Of a stretch of 64,000 nt of DNA, positions 1-7,748 are shown in pieces (position 1 is the first letter of the stretch; the number at the start of each line of letters is the position of its first letter). The notes beneath the pieces are model-generated. The model saw only the letters and a program-made list of their open reading frames with translations, searched no databases and was not told the origin of the DNA. This DNA is from Paracoccus denitrificans (GTDB taxonomy: Bacteria > Pseudomonadota > Alphaproteobacteria > Rhodobacterales > Rhodobacteraceae). The translations under genes and the position numbers were made by a program. The stretch covers positions 62,001 through 126,000 of the forward strand of contig QFNE01000001.1 of NCBI GenBank assembly GCA_003240735.1, read 5' to 3'.

Positions 1-213
1 GCCTTTGCGTTCTTCGCGGACGGCGCGGCTTTCCTGGCTCAACCCCTCGACCGCCAGCGTCAGGCGACGCGGGGTCGAAAACGCCCCGGCGGATCGATAC
101 GTCAGCCCCGCGTCAACCAGACCGTCGGTCATCAACTTTTTCAGGTCATCGCGGGCGCGGCCCTGCATCCGGGCCGGAATTTCTTCGGACAGAAGTTCGA
201 TCAGCAGGTCCAT
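1..213 (-). CDS. glyS: Glycyl-tRNA synthetase beta subunit, N-terminal part (cut by window edge)
   Basis: Only the first 71 codons are inside the window; the gene runs off the left edge. The product begins MDLLIELLSEEIPARMQ, the characteristic opening of the bacterial glycyl-tRNA synthetase beta chain (LLxELxxEExPA). With GlyQ it forms the alpha2-beta2 enzyme that charges tRNA-Gly in the cytoplasm; the beta chain carries tRNA-binding functions. The ATG shares bases with the TGA of the preceding small membrane-protein gene, so the two are translationally coupled. The gene lies downstream of glyQ on the same strand with one gene between them. Identity is firm from the N-terminus and context; nothing can be said about the rest of the protein. 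Confidence 0.9.
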   Translation of the reverse strand, partial: MDLLIELLSEEIPARMQGRARDDLKKLMTDGLVDAGLTYRSAGAFSTPRRLTLAVEGLSQESRAVREERKG

Positions 214-683
214 CAGTCCATCACTCCGCGTTCGGGTGTCTTGTCGTTGAATTGGTGCCAGCCGAAGGCCCGCCCATCGGGATAGACCGCGATGACGCGG
301 TCCACATCGGGGCGGATTTCGGGCTGGGAAAGATAGGCTTTGGCCGCGCCGGATGTCAGGTCAGCGCCGATCTGCGCGGCATCAAAGCAGGAAAACCAGT
401 TCGGGCCGACCAATGGGGTCGCGCCGGCAAAGGGTTCGGCATTGGCGGGCACCGGTTCCATCAGACGAAAGCACGCCCGCCACCGGATCGGAGAGCTTGA
501 GGCGGTGATCGCCTCGACCCCCTCGGTTGCCAAGGGCTGCGCCTGCCCGTCCACCATGACGGTCACCGGTGCGGCCGATGGGTCCAGACGTTCGTAATAG
601 CCGTATTCCTGCGCATACCAGACGCCCACGCCTGCCGCGACGGCGGCGGCGGCGATCAGGACAACGGGAATGCGGCCATCCAT
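213..683 (-). CDS. Small single-pass membrane protein between glyQ and glyS, function unknown
   Basis: A 156-residue protein with an N-terminal hydrophobic segment (about residues 5-23, IPVVLIAAAAVAAGVGVWYA) followed by a polar, probably periplasmic domain. The soluble part contains CFRL and WFSCFDAAQIG, giving two cysteines (near residues 71 and 99) that could form a disulfide in the periplasm. It starts 3 bp after the glyQ stop and its own stop overlaps the glyS start, so it is embedded in the glycyl-tRNA synthetase operon. I do not recognise a characterised family; from memory a gene of this kind sits here in other Rhodobacteraceae, but that is not proven by the sequence. There is no sign of a role in tRNA charging; the link may be only co-transcription. 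Confidence 0.75.
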   Translation of the reverse strand: MDGRIPVVLIAAAAVAAGVGVWYAQEYGYYERLDPSAAPVTVMVDGQAQPLATEGVEAITASSSPIRWRACFRLMEPVPANAEPFAGATPLVGPNWFSCFDAAQIGADLTSGAAKAYLSQPEIRPDVDRVIAVYPDGRAFGWHQFNDKTPERGVMD

Positions 684-686
684 GGT

Positions 687-1643
687 TCAGGCGCGCGCAT
701 CGGCAGGCGTGGCGTTCACGCCCGTCGCGGCCTCGGTCGTGACGAACAGGTCCGCGCAGCGTTTGGCCAGCGCGCGCACCCGCCCGATATAGGCCTGACG
801 TTCGGTGACCGAAATCACGCCGCGGGCGTCCAGCAGGTTGAACAGATGGCTGGCCTTGATCGCCTGATCATAGGCAGGGTGCGCCATCGGGATCACACGG
901 CCCGCGCTGTCGGTGTCGGCGGCATCCAGAATGCGGGCGCATTCCGCCTCGGCATCCTTGAAGTGCTGCAGCAGCATGTCGGTATCGGCCTGTTCGAAGT
1001 TCCAGCGCGAATACTCGCGTTCGGTCTGCAGGAAGATGTCGCCATAGGTCAGCGGGATCGGCGCGTCGGGCGCGTTGAAGGGCATGTCCATGACGTGGCT
1101 GACGCCCAGGACATACATGGCCAGACGTTCCAACCCATAGGTCAGCTCGCCCGACACCGGACGACAGTCATGACCGCCGACCTGCTGGAAATAGGTGAAC
1201 TGACTGACCTCCATCCCGTCGCACCAGACTTCCCAGCCCAGCCCCCAGGCGCCCAGCGTTGGGCTTTCCCAGTCATCTTCGACAAAGCGGACGTCGTGGA
1301 CCAGCGGGTCCAGTCCGATTGCCTTCAGGCTGCCCAGATACAGGTCCTGCAGGTTCGGCGGGGATGGTTTGATGATGACCTGATACTGGTAGTAATGCTG
1401 CAACCGGTTGGGGTTTTCGCCGTATCGCCCGTCGGTCGGACGCCGCGACGGCTGGACATAGGCCGCAGCCCAAGGACGGCTGCCAAGCGAGCGCAGCGTG
1501 GTCGCCGGGTGGAACGTACCCGCGCCGACTTCCATGTCGTAAGGTTGCAGGATCGCGCACCCTGTCGCCGCCCAATAGGATTGCAGGCGCAGGATCACTT
1601 CCTGGAAACAACGGGGCCGGTCGCCTGTGTCGGGGCTGGTCAT
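687..1643 (-). CDS. glyQ: Glycyl-tRNA synthetase alpha subunit
   Basis: Catalytic alpha chain of the heterotetrameric glycyl-tRNA synthetase, which activates glycine and charges tRNA-Gly. The N-terminal run FQEVILRLQSYWAATGCAIL followed by QPYDMEVGAGTFHPATTLRSLG, and later RPTDGRYGENPNRLQHYYQY and ESPTLGAWGLGWEVW, are GlyQ signatures. The reading frame stays open to 1712, but ATG 1643 is preceded at good spacing by AAAAGGAC, and starting there gives 318 residues, close to the usual length of about 300. It is the first gene of glyQ - small membrane protein - glyS and is divergent from the SPOR-like gene at 1736, so a promoter should lie in 1644-1735. Confidence 0.95.
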   Translation of the reverse strand: MTSPDTGDRPRCFQEVILRLQSYWAATGCAILQPYDMEVGAGTFHPATTLRSLGSRPWAAAYVQPSRRPTDGRYGENPNRLQHYYQYQVIIKPSPPNLQDLYLGSLKAIGLDPLVHDVRFVEDDWESPTLGAWGLGWEVWCDGMEVSQFTYFQQVGGHDCRPVSGELTYGLERLAMYVLGVSHVMDMPFNAPDAPIPLTYGDIFLQTEREYSRWNFEQADTDMLLQHFKDAEAECARILDAADTDSAGRVIPMAHPAYDQAIKASHLFNLLDARGVISVTERQAYIGRVRALAKRCADLFVTTEAATGVNATPADARA

Positions 1644-1735
1644 CCGGGCGTCCTTTTGCATAACTGGCGCGATGTCAGCCCGCCTTCTATTGGCGGGGAA
1701 GAACATGGTCAATCAGGCCAGACAAAGGGGACGAG

Positions 1736-3274
1736 ATGCGGAAACTAGCTATTCTGATCGCAGCGACGCTGCCGATGGCGGCACATGCGGAACAGACGGT
1801 GATCCGGATCGAGGCCAAGCGCGGCGATCAGGCGCAGATCGACCAGACGATCCAGGGCTGGGCCGCCAAGTTCTCCGATGTCGTGACCTTCGCCGCACCG
1901 GGCGGCTGGACCGCCATCGCGCTGGGTCCGATGGAACGCGACGCAGCCGAGGCGCGAATGACGGAACTGAAGGCCGCCAAGACGATCCCCGCAGACAGCT
2001 TTGTTTCCCCCGCGGGCGAGGTGACGCCGGTCACCGCCACCTCAGCGACGGCACCTGCACCCGATGGGCAGGCACCTGCTGCGCCCGCAAATCCAGGTTC
2101 CACGTTCCCTGCGGACACCCCCGCGACCACCGCCCCTGTCGGCACGACTGAAACTACCCCTGAGACCGCACCGGACCCCATCGCCGGACAAGGCAGCGCC
2201 GAACCGGGCGACCAGTCGCCCCCCGCTGATGCGCAGGTCGAGCCGACCGAACCCGATACAGCAGCCGCCGCCCCCCAACCGCAGGCGGCCGAACCGGACC
2301 CCGCCACGCATTACATCCGTCTGGTGTCGTTCAAGACACGCGCCGAGGGCGATGTCGCACTGGCCGAATGGCGCCAGAAATACCCCGAGGTCGCGCTGAA
2401 CGAACTGCCGAACGGCTGGTTCGGCGTCACGCTGGGCCCGCTGCGCCCCGAAGTTGCGGATGCGTGGCTGAAGGCGTTCAAGACGGCAAAACTCGCCCCA
2501 CGCGACGCGTTCGTCGCGGGTGGTGACAAGGTCGGAACGCCGGTCGTGCCGGGCACCACGCCGGACCTGCCCCCGTCCGGGTCGGCAGAGATGCCGCCGT
2601 TGGATCAGGTCCAACGCGCCCTGCGCTGGGCCGGGTATTACGCCGGCCCGATCGACGGCAAGGACGGCCCCCAGACGCAGGACGCCATCGCGGCCGAAGT
2701 CGTGGGTGACCGCGCCGCGCCCGACGCCGGAACCGCGATGGTGCGCTTGATGGAACGTCGGTCCGCGTGGCAGGCCGACATGGCGCTGACAAAGCTGGAC
2801 GATGCCCATACCGGTCTGTCCGTGACCGCACCCATGGACCGGCTGGAGTTCGACCGCGCCGATCGGGCGTTGTCCATCTATCGCCCCAAGGACGACTCCG
2901 GGGCCGCGCTGATCCTGTTCTCCGCCCCCGGCGGCCAGCAGGAGATGTTGGACCTGACGGGGCTGGTCACGGCGCTGGGTTGGGTTCCGTCGCCAGAACG
3001 CAAGGTCGCGCGCGGGTCGGCCATTCTGGACGGGCGCAATGCCACCCATATCGGCCATGCCGAGGCGCGTGTGGCCGATGGCCGTGCCGAGGGCTTCGTT
3101 CTGATCTGGCCGGTCGAGGATGCCGAAAACCAGCCGCGCATCGCGGCCGAAATCTCGGACAGCCTGACGCGCTATGCGCCGGCCCAGAACGATACGGTCT
3201 CCGCCGAGGCGGGCAATCCGCTGGTGCCGGCAGACAGCGATTCCACCGAGCCAGATGACGCCCCGACCGAATAA
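1736..3274 (+). CDS. Secreted SPOR-like / peptidoglycan-binding-like envelope protein
   Basis: A 512-residue exported protein with a signal peptide (MRKLAILIAATLPMAAHA, cleaved after AHA). Two related SPOR-like modules occur at about residues 20-92 and 190-262, each ending in a similar LGP...A...LKAAK/FKTAK...PxDxFV block. They are separated by a linker of roughly 100 residues rich in Pro, Ala, Thr and Glu. A peptidoglycan-binding-like helix (VQRALRWAGYYAGPIDGKDG, near 290-310) follows, then a C-terminal domain of about 190 residues that I do not recognise. SPOR modules bind denuded septal glycan, so a periplasmic cell-wall role is likely but inferred. The ATG has a good site, AAAGGGGACG. Divergent from glyQ and convergent with the dehydrogenase gene. 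Confidence 0.75.
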   Translation: MRKLAILIAATLPMAAHAEQTVIRIEAKRGDQAQIDQTIQGWAAKFSDVVTFAAPGGWTAIALGPMERDAAEARMTELKAAKTIPADSFVSPAGEVTPVTATSATAPAPDGQAPAAPANPGSTFPADTPATTAPVGTTETTPETAPDPIAGQGSAEPGDQSPPADAQVEPTEPDTAAAAPQPQAAEPDPATHYIRLVSFKTRAEGDVALAEWRQKYPEVALNELPNGWFGVTLGPLRPEVADAWLKAFKTAKLAPRDAFVAGGDKVGTPVVPGTTPDLPPSGSAEMPPLDQVQRALRWAGYYAGPIDGKDGPQTQDAIAAEVVGDRAAPDAGTAMVRLMERRSAWQADMALTKLDDAHTGLSVTAPMDRLEFDRADRALSIYRPKDDSGAALILFSAPGGQQEMLDLTGLVTALGWVPSPERKVARGSAILDGRNATHIGHAEARVADGRAEGFVLIWPVEDAENQPRIAAEISDSLTRYAPAQNDTVSAEAGNPLVPADSDSTEPDDAPTE

Positions 3275-3280
3275 AAGATG

Positions 3281-3306
3281 GGGCGGCGGCGCATCCACCG
3301 CCGCCC
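3281..3306 (+). terminator. Stem-loop between convergent genes
   Basis: GGGCGGCGG (3281-3289) pairs perfectly with CCGCCGCCC (3298-3306) around an 8-base loop, 7 bases after the stop of the SPOR-like gene and 12 bases before the end of the convergent dehydrogenase gene. There is only a weak T-rich tail (CTTGATTGTTATT), so it is a probable, possibly bidirectional, intrinsic terminator. Confidence 0.55.
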
Positions 3307-3318
3307 GATCCTTGATTG

Positions 3319-4080
3319 TTATTGCTGGGGCTGGCCGTTGGACGCGGTAATGCCGCCATCCACCGGCAGGATTACACCAGTGATATAGGACGCGTCATCG
3401 CTGGCCAAAAAAGCCATCGCAGCCGCCATATCCTCGGGCGTGCCGTAGCGTTTGATCGCCAGTCGGTCCATGAAGGCGGCGGTTGTTTCCTTGTCGGTGA
3501 CAGTGCCTTCCGCCAGCGGCGTCTTGGTCGCGGTCGGGGCAATCGCGTTCACCCGCACCCCTTTGGCGCCGTAATCCATCGCCATGCACCGGACCATGTT
3601 GCTGACCGCCCCTTTCGAGGTGTTGTAGGCCAGCATGTTCCAATCGCCCCCGATGCCCGACACGGATGAGGTCATGACGATGTTGCCCTTTGACTTCAGC
3701 AAATGGGGCATCGCGTATTTGCTCATCAGGAAGTAGCCGTCGACATTGACGGCCAGCACCCGCTGAAAGGTCGCAAAGTCGGTCGTTTCGACGTCGCCCT
3801 GCTCTGCGATGCCTGCGTTGTTGATCAGGATATCGATGCCGCCGAAACGGTCGACGGTATCGGCCACCGCCTTCTTGACCGCGGCCTCATCCGACGTGTC
3901 GCAGGTGATCGCCAGTGCGCGGTCCGCGTCAACCGCGGCGACGGTCTCCTTGACGCCGGCACTGTCCAGATCCAGCGCGGCCACATTCGCACCTTCCTGC
4001 GCAAAACGATGGGCGGCAGCGCGGCCCATGCCAGAGCCTGCCCCGGTGATCAGGACGGTTTTTCCTTCGAAACGATTCAT
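3319..4080 (-). CDS. Short-chain dehydrogenase/reductase (SDR)
   Basis: A classical SDR of 253 residues. The cofactor loop TGAGSGMG lies at residues 12-19, an acidic residue after the second strand (ALDLD, residues 36-39) favours NAD(H), NNAG is at 87-90, the active-site serine is at 138/139 (TSSVSG) and the catalytic YNTSK has Y152 and K156. The PVDGG motif near the C-terminus is also typical. It oxidises an alcohol or reduces a carbonyl in the cytoplasm, but the substrate cannot be read from the sequence; 3-oxoacyl-ACP reductase-like or sugar/secondary-alcohol dehydrogenase are equally possible. It stands alone, convergent with the SPOR-like gene and followed in the same direction by trkH upstream. 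Confidence 0.85.
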   Translation of the reverse strand: MNRFEGKTVLITGAGSGMGRAAAHRFAQEGANVAALDLDSAGVKETVAAVDADRALAITCDTSDEAAVKKAVADTVDRFGGIDILINNAGIAEQGDVETTDFATFQRVLAVNVDGYFLMSKYAMPHLLKSKGNIVMTSSVSGIGGDWNMLAYNTSKGAVSNMVRCMAMDYGAKGVRVNAIAPTATKTPLAEGTVTDKETTAAFMDRLAIKRYGTPEDMAAAMAFLASDDASYITGVILPVDGGITASNGQPQQ

Positions 4081-4171
4081 TGGTTTTCCTTCCGATGCGC
4101 CAGTTGCGCATTCAGTCAGACTAACAAGGCTTGCGGTCGGTGGTTCCCGCGCCCCTGCCCGTCGGGTCGCC

Positions 4172-5620
4172 TTAGCTTTTCCAGAACTGCGGCATCAGCA
4201 GGACCAGAACCGATAGAATCTCCAGCCGGCCCAGATACATGCCTGCGATCATCAGCCACTTTGCAGCAGGGGGAAACTGCTCCAGCGATCCGAACCGCGA
4301 CACCTCGGGCCCCCAGACGGGGCCCACATTGGCGATGGCGGTCCATGCCGCGGTCAGCGCGGTGCGCGGGTGCAGCCCTGTCAGCGCCAGACCGACGATC
4401 AGAAGGCCGAATGTCAGAACGAACAGCGTGAAGAACACCATGACGGAGTTGATCACGCCCGCGTCCAGACGTCGTCCGTCAAGACGGGGCATCGACACGC
4501 GATGGGGGGACTGCATCTGCACCAGCTGCGCCCGGATCACGCGCCACAGGACCTGATAGCGGAACACCTTGATCGAACAGGACGTCGACCCGGTACAGCC
4601 GCCGATCAGCGCGCCCAGGATCAACAGCGCAAACGGCAGATGCCCCCACTGCGTCACGTCCGTCGACGCAAACCCGGTCCCGGTGACGACCGTGATGACG
4701 TTGAACGTCACCTCTCGCAGGACGACCAGCGGCTGCGAGACCTGCATCACCACCAGCTCATAGACGGTGATGAACCCGATCAGGATGGCAAGAATGGCCA
4801 GGAATGTGCGGACCTGACTGTCCTTCCAGATGGGCAGAAATTCACCCCGCGCGGCCTGAACCATCCGCACGAAGGGCAGACAGGCCAGCACCATGAACAC
4901 TGACGCCACCATCTGCGGCGCGCCCAGCCATGCGCCGAAGCTGAGGTCCCCCGTCGAAAACCCACCCGTGGAACAGGTCGAAAGCGCATGGATCAGCGCG
5001 ATCAGCGGCGGCATGCCCGCGACGATGAACGCCAGCGTGCAGGCCAGCGTCAGCATGATGTAAAGCCGGGTGATCTGGGACGCGATCTCGCCCGCGCGGG
5101 GCAGGACCTTGCCCATGGTGTCGAACCCTTCCGAGCGGAAGAACTGCATCCCCCCGATTTTCATGACGGGCAGAAACAGCATCGCGATCACGACGATCCC
5201 CAGACCGCCGGACCAGTGCAGCAAGCCCCGCCACAGGTGCAGACCCGGCGACAGTTCTGCCAGCCTGGGAAATATCGTGGCGCCGGTGGTGGTCATGCCC
5301 GACATGCTTTCAAACAGCGCATCGGTGACGCTGGCCGGGTGCGCCATCAGCAGGAACGGCAACGCCCCGATGATGGGCAAAAACAGCCACAGTCCACTGG
5401 TCAGCAGGAACGCCTGTTCCAACGTCAGTGATTTCCCGCTGCCGCGCGTGGAAAGTCCCACCATCGCGCCCAGCAGGATCGACCCGGCCCCCGCCTGGGC
5501 AAACGCGATCCATGTCGGATTGCCTTCGACGATATCCAACGCCATGGGCGCGGCCATCAGCGCGCCGAATGCGGCGGTCAGTCGGCCGATGATGTTGGCG
5601 ACGGGGCGGAAATCGATCAT
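4172..5620 (-). CDS. trkH: Trk-type potassium uptake protein TrkH
   Basis: A 482-residue inner-membrane protein with many hydrophobic segments and the repeated selectivity-filter loops of the Trk/Ktr/HKT family: MTTTGATIF, CSTGGFSTGD, GTGFASTD and GGCTGSTSCSIKVFRYQ. It is the translocating subunit of a K+ uptake system that normally works with the NAD-binding TrkA subunit, not encoded nearby. The frame is open upstream to 5758, but that extension is Arg/Gly-rich without homology; ATG 5620 gives MIDFRPVANIIGRLTAAFGA, the normal TrkH opening. K+ uptake is the first response to osmotic upshift, a theme also found in the neighbouring OpgG-like and ectoine genes, though co-regulation is not shown. 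Confidence 0.92.
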   Translation of the reverse strand: MIDFRPVANIIGRLTAAFGALMAAPMALDIVEGNPTWIAFAQAGAGSILLGAMVGLSTRGSGKSLTLEQAFLLTSGLWLFLPIIGALPFLLMAHPASVTDALFESMSGMTTTGATIFPRLAELSPGLHLWRGLLHWSGGLGIVVIAMLFLPVMKIGGMQFFRSEGFDTMGKVLPRAGEIASQITRLYIMLTLACTLAFIVAGMPPLIALIHALSTCSTGGFSTGDLSFGAWLGAPQMVASVFMVLACLPFVRMVQAARGEFLPIWKDSQVRTFLAILAILIGFITVYELVVMQVSQPLVVLREVTFNVITVVTGTGFASTDVTQWGHLPFALLILGALIGGCTGSTSCSIKVFRYQVLWRVIRAQLVQMQSPHRVSMPRLDGRRLDAGVINSVMVFFTLFVLTFGLLIVGLALTGLHPRTALTAAWTAIANVGPVWGPEVSRFGSLEQFPPAAKWLMIAGMYLGRLEILSVLVLLMPQFWKS

Positions 5621-5727
5621 GCCGCCTGACTGCCCGCAGCCATGGTGCCGGTCAAGCGTGCCGCAGCCGCGCGCCCCTTTCACCTGACGATTGCCCGCCG
5701 AACGTTGCATTCGGGCCGCCAGCCCGC

Positions 5728-5756
5728 TTGCGCGACCGCCCGGCCCGCCATATACC
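5728..5756 (+). promoter_or_regulatory. Probable tRNA-Gly promoter
   Basis: TTGCGC (5728-5733), a 17-bp spacer and TATACC (5751-5756) end 9 bp before the tRNA. The region CTTGCGCG-ACC recurs upstream of the tRNA-Val gene at 46622, supporting a shared stable-RNA promoter type. Confidence 0.5.
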
Positions 5757-5765
5757 AACCCCGTC

Positions 5766-5839
5766 GCGGGTGTAGCTCAATGGTAGAGCAGCAGCCTTCC
5801 AAGCTGAATACGTGGGTTCGATTCCCATCACCCGCTCCA
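5766..5839 (+). tRNA. tRNA-Gly (anticodon UCC)
   Basis: A full cloverleaf can be drawn: acceptor GCGGGTG (5766-5772) pairs with CACCCGC (5829-5835), the D-arm carries AGCTCAATGGTAGAGC, the anticodon loop is CTTCCAA with anticodon TCC, and the T-arm contains GGTTCGATTCC. Discriminator U is followed by an encoded CCA. The sequence is close to bacterial glyT-type tRNAs, reading GGA (and GGG by wobble) glycine codons. It stands alone between trkH and the glucan gene, with its own likely promoter. Confidence 0.96.
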
Positions 5840-6058
5840 CCGCATTTCCCGTTTCCGTGCGCGTCGGCAATATCCCGCCTGATGGCTTTGACATGGCGAA
5901 GGCAGCGGCAGGCCAGCCCACATTGCGCGCCGTGCGGGCAGTGACGCGGGGAAAATCGGCGAGTTTCGGCACGTTGGCACAAGCGGGCTGGACGGCGGGG
6001 CAACTTCGCGTTTGTTTATCGCGGATTTTCACCACAGGCGACCATGGAGGGTCGTGTC

Positions 6059-7675
6059 TTGACCGCAAGCAACCCTGATCTTGGCCGACGCGCGATCCTG
6101 CGCGGGGCGACGTTTCTGACCGCATTGGCGATCGTGCCGCCGACGGCCCGCCGGGCGATGGCGGAAAGCACCCCTGCGCCGTCCGGCCCCGTGCCATTCA
6201 GCTTTGACACGCTGGTCGACCGCGCCAAGGCCGCCGCGATGGAGCCGTACGAGCCCCCCTATCGTCCCGCGCCCGAAATCGTCAGCACGATCGATTACGC
6301 GACATGGGGTGCGATCAAGTTCCAGACCGACAAGGCGCCGTTTTCGGGTGCGCCGGACGTTCAGGGTCCGCCCGCCTATCCGCTCGAGTTCTTCCATCTG
6401 GGGCAGTACTTCACGGCAAGCGTGCAGATGAACCTTGTCGTCGACGGCATGGCGCATCGCGTGGCCTATGACCCGGCGCTGTTCGACATGCCCGCCGACA
6501 GCCCGGCACGGAAACTGCCTGCGGATGCGGGCTTTGCCGGGTTCCGCTTTCAGGAATGGCACGACGCACCCGACTGGCGCACGCAGGATTGGGTCGCGTT
6601 CCTTGGCGCGTCCTATTTCCGTGCGATCGGCGATCAGGGGCAATACGGCCTTTCGGCACGCGGCGCCGTCGTGAACGCAGCCCTCCCCGACCGCCCCGAG
6701 GAGTTTCCGGATTTTCGCGAATTCTACATCTCGGAAAGCGGCGACCCGGAACAGCCGATCACGGTCTGCGCCTATCTGGACGGCCCCAGCGTCACCGGTG
6801 CGTTCCGGTTCCGGATCCAGCGCGGGCTGGACCGAGCCAAGGGCATCATCATGGAAATCGAATCGAACGTCTTCATGCGCGAAGACGTGGGCCGCCTGGG
6901 CCTGATTCCGATGACGTCGATGTTCTGGTACAGCGAATACGGTCAGGAACGCATCGCCGACTGGCGCCCCGAGGTGCATGATTCGGACGGCCTCGCGATC
7001 TGGTCCGGCACGGGGGAGAGGATCTGGCGTCCGCTGAACAACCCCAGCGAAACGCGCGTGTCTGCCTATCTGGACGACAACCCGCGCGGCTTCGGGCTTT
7101 TGCAACGCGACCGCAACTTTGACCACTATCAGGACGGGGTCTTCTATGACCGCCGCCCCAGTCTGTGGGTCGAGCCGATCGAGGCGCTGGGCAAGGGCGA
7201 AATCCAGTTGATGGAAATCCCCACCGATGACGAAATTCACGACAATATCGGCGCCTTCTGGGTGCCCGACGCACCCGCCGTCAAAGGCAGCGCGTTCCGG
7301 CTTCACTACCGCCTGTATTGGAAGGGGCAGGAGCCGTTCCCGGCGCTGAACATCGCACAGACCGTCGCCACCCGCATCGGTTCGGGCGGCGAGCCAGGCA
7401 AGCCGCGCCCCGAAAATCAGTATCGCATCGCCGTGGAATTCGATCGCCCCGATGTCCTGAAACGCATCCCATACGGGGTGATGTCCAACGTCAACGTCAC
7501 GACGTCGGCGGGGCGTGTCATCCGCACGTTGGTCGAGCCTGTGCCCAACGGCAATGTCTGGCGCGCGATCTTTGATCTGGAACTGCCGCCTGATCAGGTG
7601 GCCGATCTGCGGCTCTACCTCGACCTGAACGGAGAGCCTTTGACCGAGACCTGGAGCTATCAGCTCGAAACGTGA
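6059..7675 (+). CDS. opgG: Periplasmic glucan biosynthesis protein, OpgG/OpgD (MdoG/MdoD) family
   Basis: About 538 residues. The N-terminus GRRAILRGATFLTALAIV...AMA looks like a Tat-type signal (twin Arg), as found in OpgD-like proteins. Family signatures include PFSFDTLVDRAKAAA, PYRPAPEIVSTIDYATWG, YPLEFFHLGQYF, REFYISESG, MTSMFWYSEYGQERIADWRPEVHDSDGL and RDRNFDHYQDGVFYDRRPSLWVEP. These periplasmic proteins shape beta-glucan backbones made in response to low osmolarity. I prefer the TTG start at 6059 because GGAGG lies 7 bases upstream; an in-frame ATG at 6044 would add five residues. The partner glucosyltransferase OpgH is not adjacent. It directly precedes the ectoine locus, an intriguing osmotic-stress neighbourhood. 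OpgG versus OpgD cannot be decided by eye. Confidence 0.88.
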   Translation: MTASNPDLGRRAILRGATFLTALAIVPPTARRAMAESTPAPSGPVPFSFDTLVDRAKAAAMEPYEPPYRPAPEIVSTIDYATWGAIKFQTDKAPFSGAPDVQGPPAYPLEFFHLGQYFTASVQMNLVVDGMAHRVAYDPALFDMPADSPARKLPADAGFAGFRFQEWHDAPDWRTQDWVAFLGASYFRAIGDQGQYGLSARGAVVNAALPDRPEEFPDFREFYISESGDPEQPITVCAYLDGPSVTGAFRFRIQRGLDRAKGIIMEIESNVFMREDVGRLGLIPMTSMFWYSEYGQERIADWRPEVHDSDGLAIWSGTGERIWRPLNNPSETRVSAYLDDNPRGFGLLQRDRNFDHYQDGVFYDRRPSLWVEPIEALGKGEIQLMEIPTDDEIHDNIGAFWVPDAPAVKGSAFRLHYRLYWKGQEPFPALNIAQTVATRIGSGGEPGKPRPENQYRIAVEFDRPDVLKRIPYGVMSNVNVTTSAGRVIRTLVEPVPNGNVWRAIFDLELPPDQVADLRLYLDLNGEPLTETWSYQLET

Positions 7676-7713
7676 GGGTTGCAAGGGGACTGGACGCAGC
7701 CCGTCAGTTAGGC

Positions 7714-7748
7714 AAAATGTCATGATCTGCCTTCTGGATTGTCATGAC
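7714..7748. promoter_or_regulatory. Two TTGTCATGA-type repeats at the enuR start (candidate EnuR operator)
   Basis: AAAATGTCATGAT (7714-7726) and TTGTCATGAC (7739-7748) form a direct repeat, 25 bp start to start, and the second copy contains the ATG start codon of the regulator gene. The same core occurs before ehuA (9163-9176). Position and repetition suggest autoregulation by EnuR; binding is inferred. Confidence 0.45.

Noticed and set aside
6029..7723. A 564-codon open frame opposite the OpgG-like gene
   Set aside because: Low-complexity Arg/Asp/Gly translation with no motif; the plus-strand gene has many family signatures.
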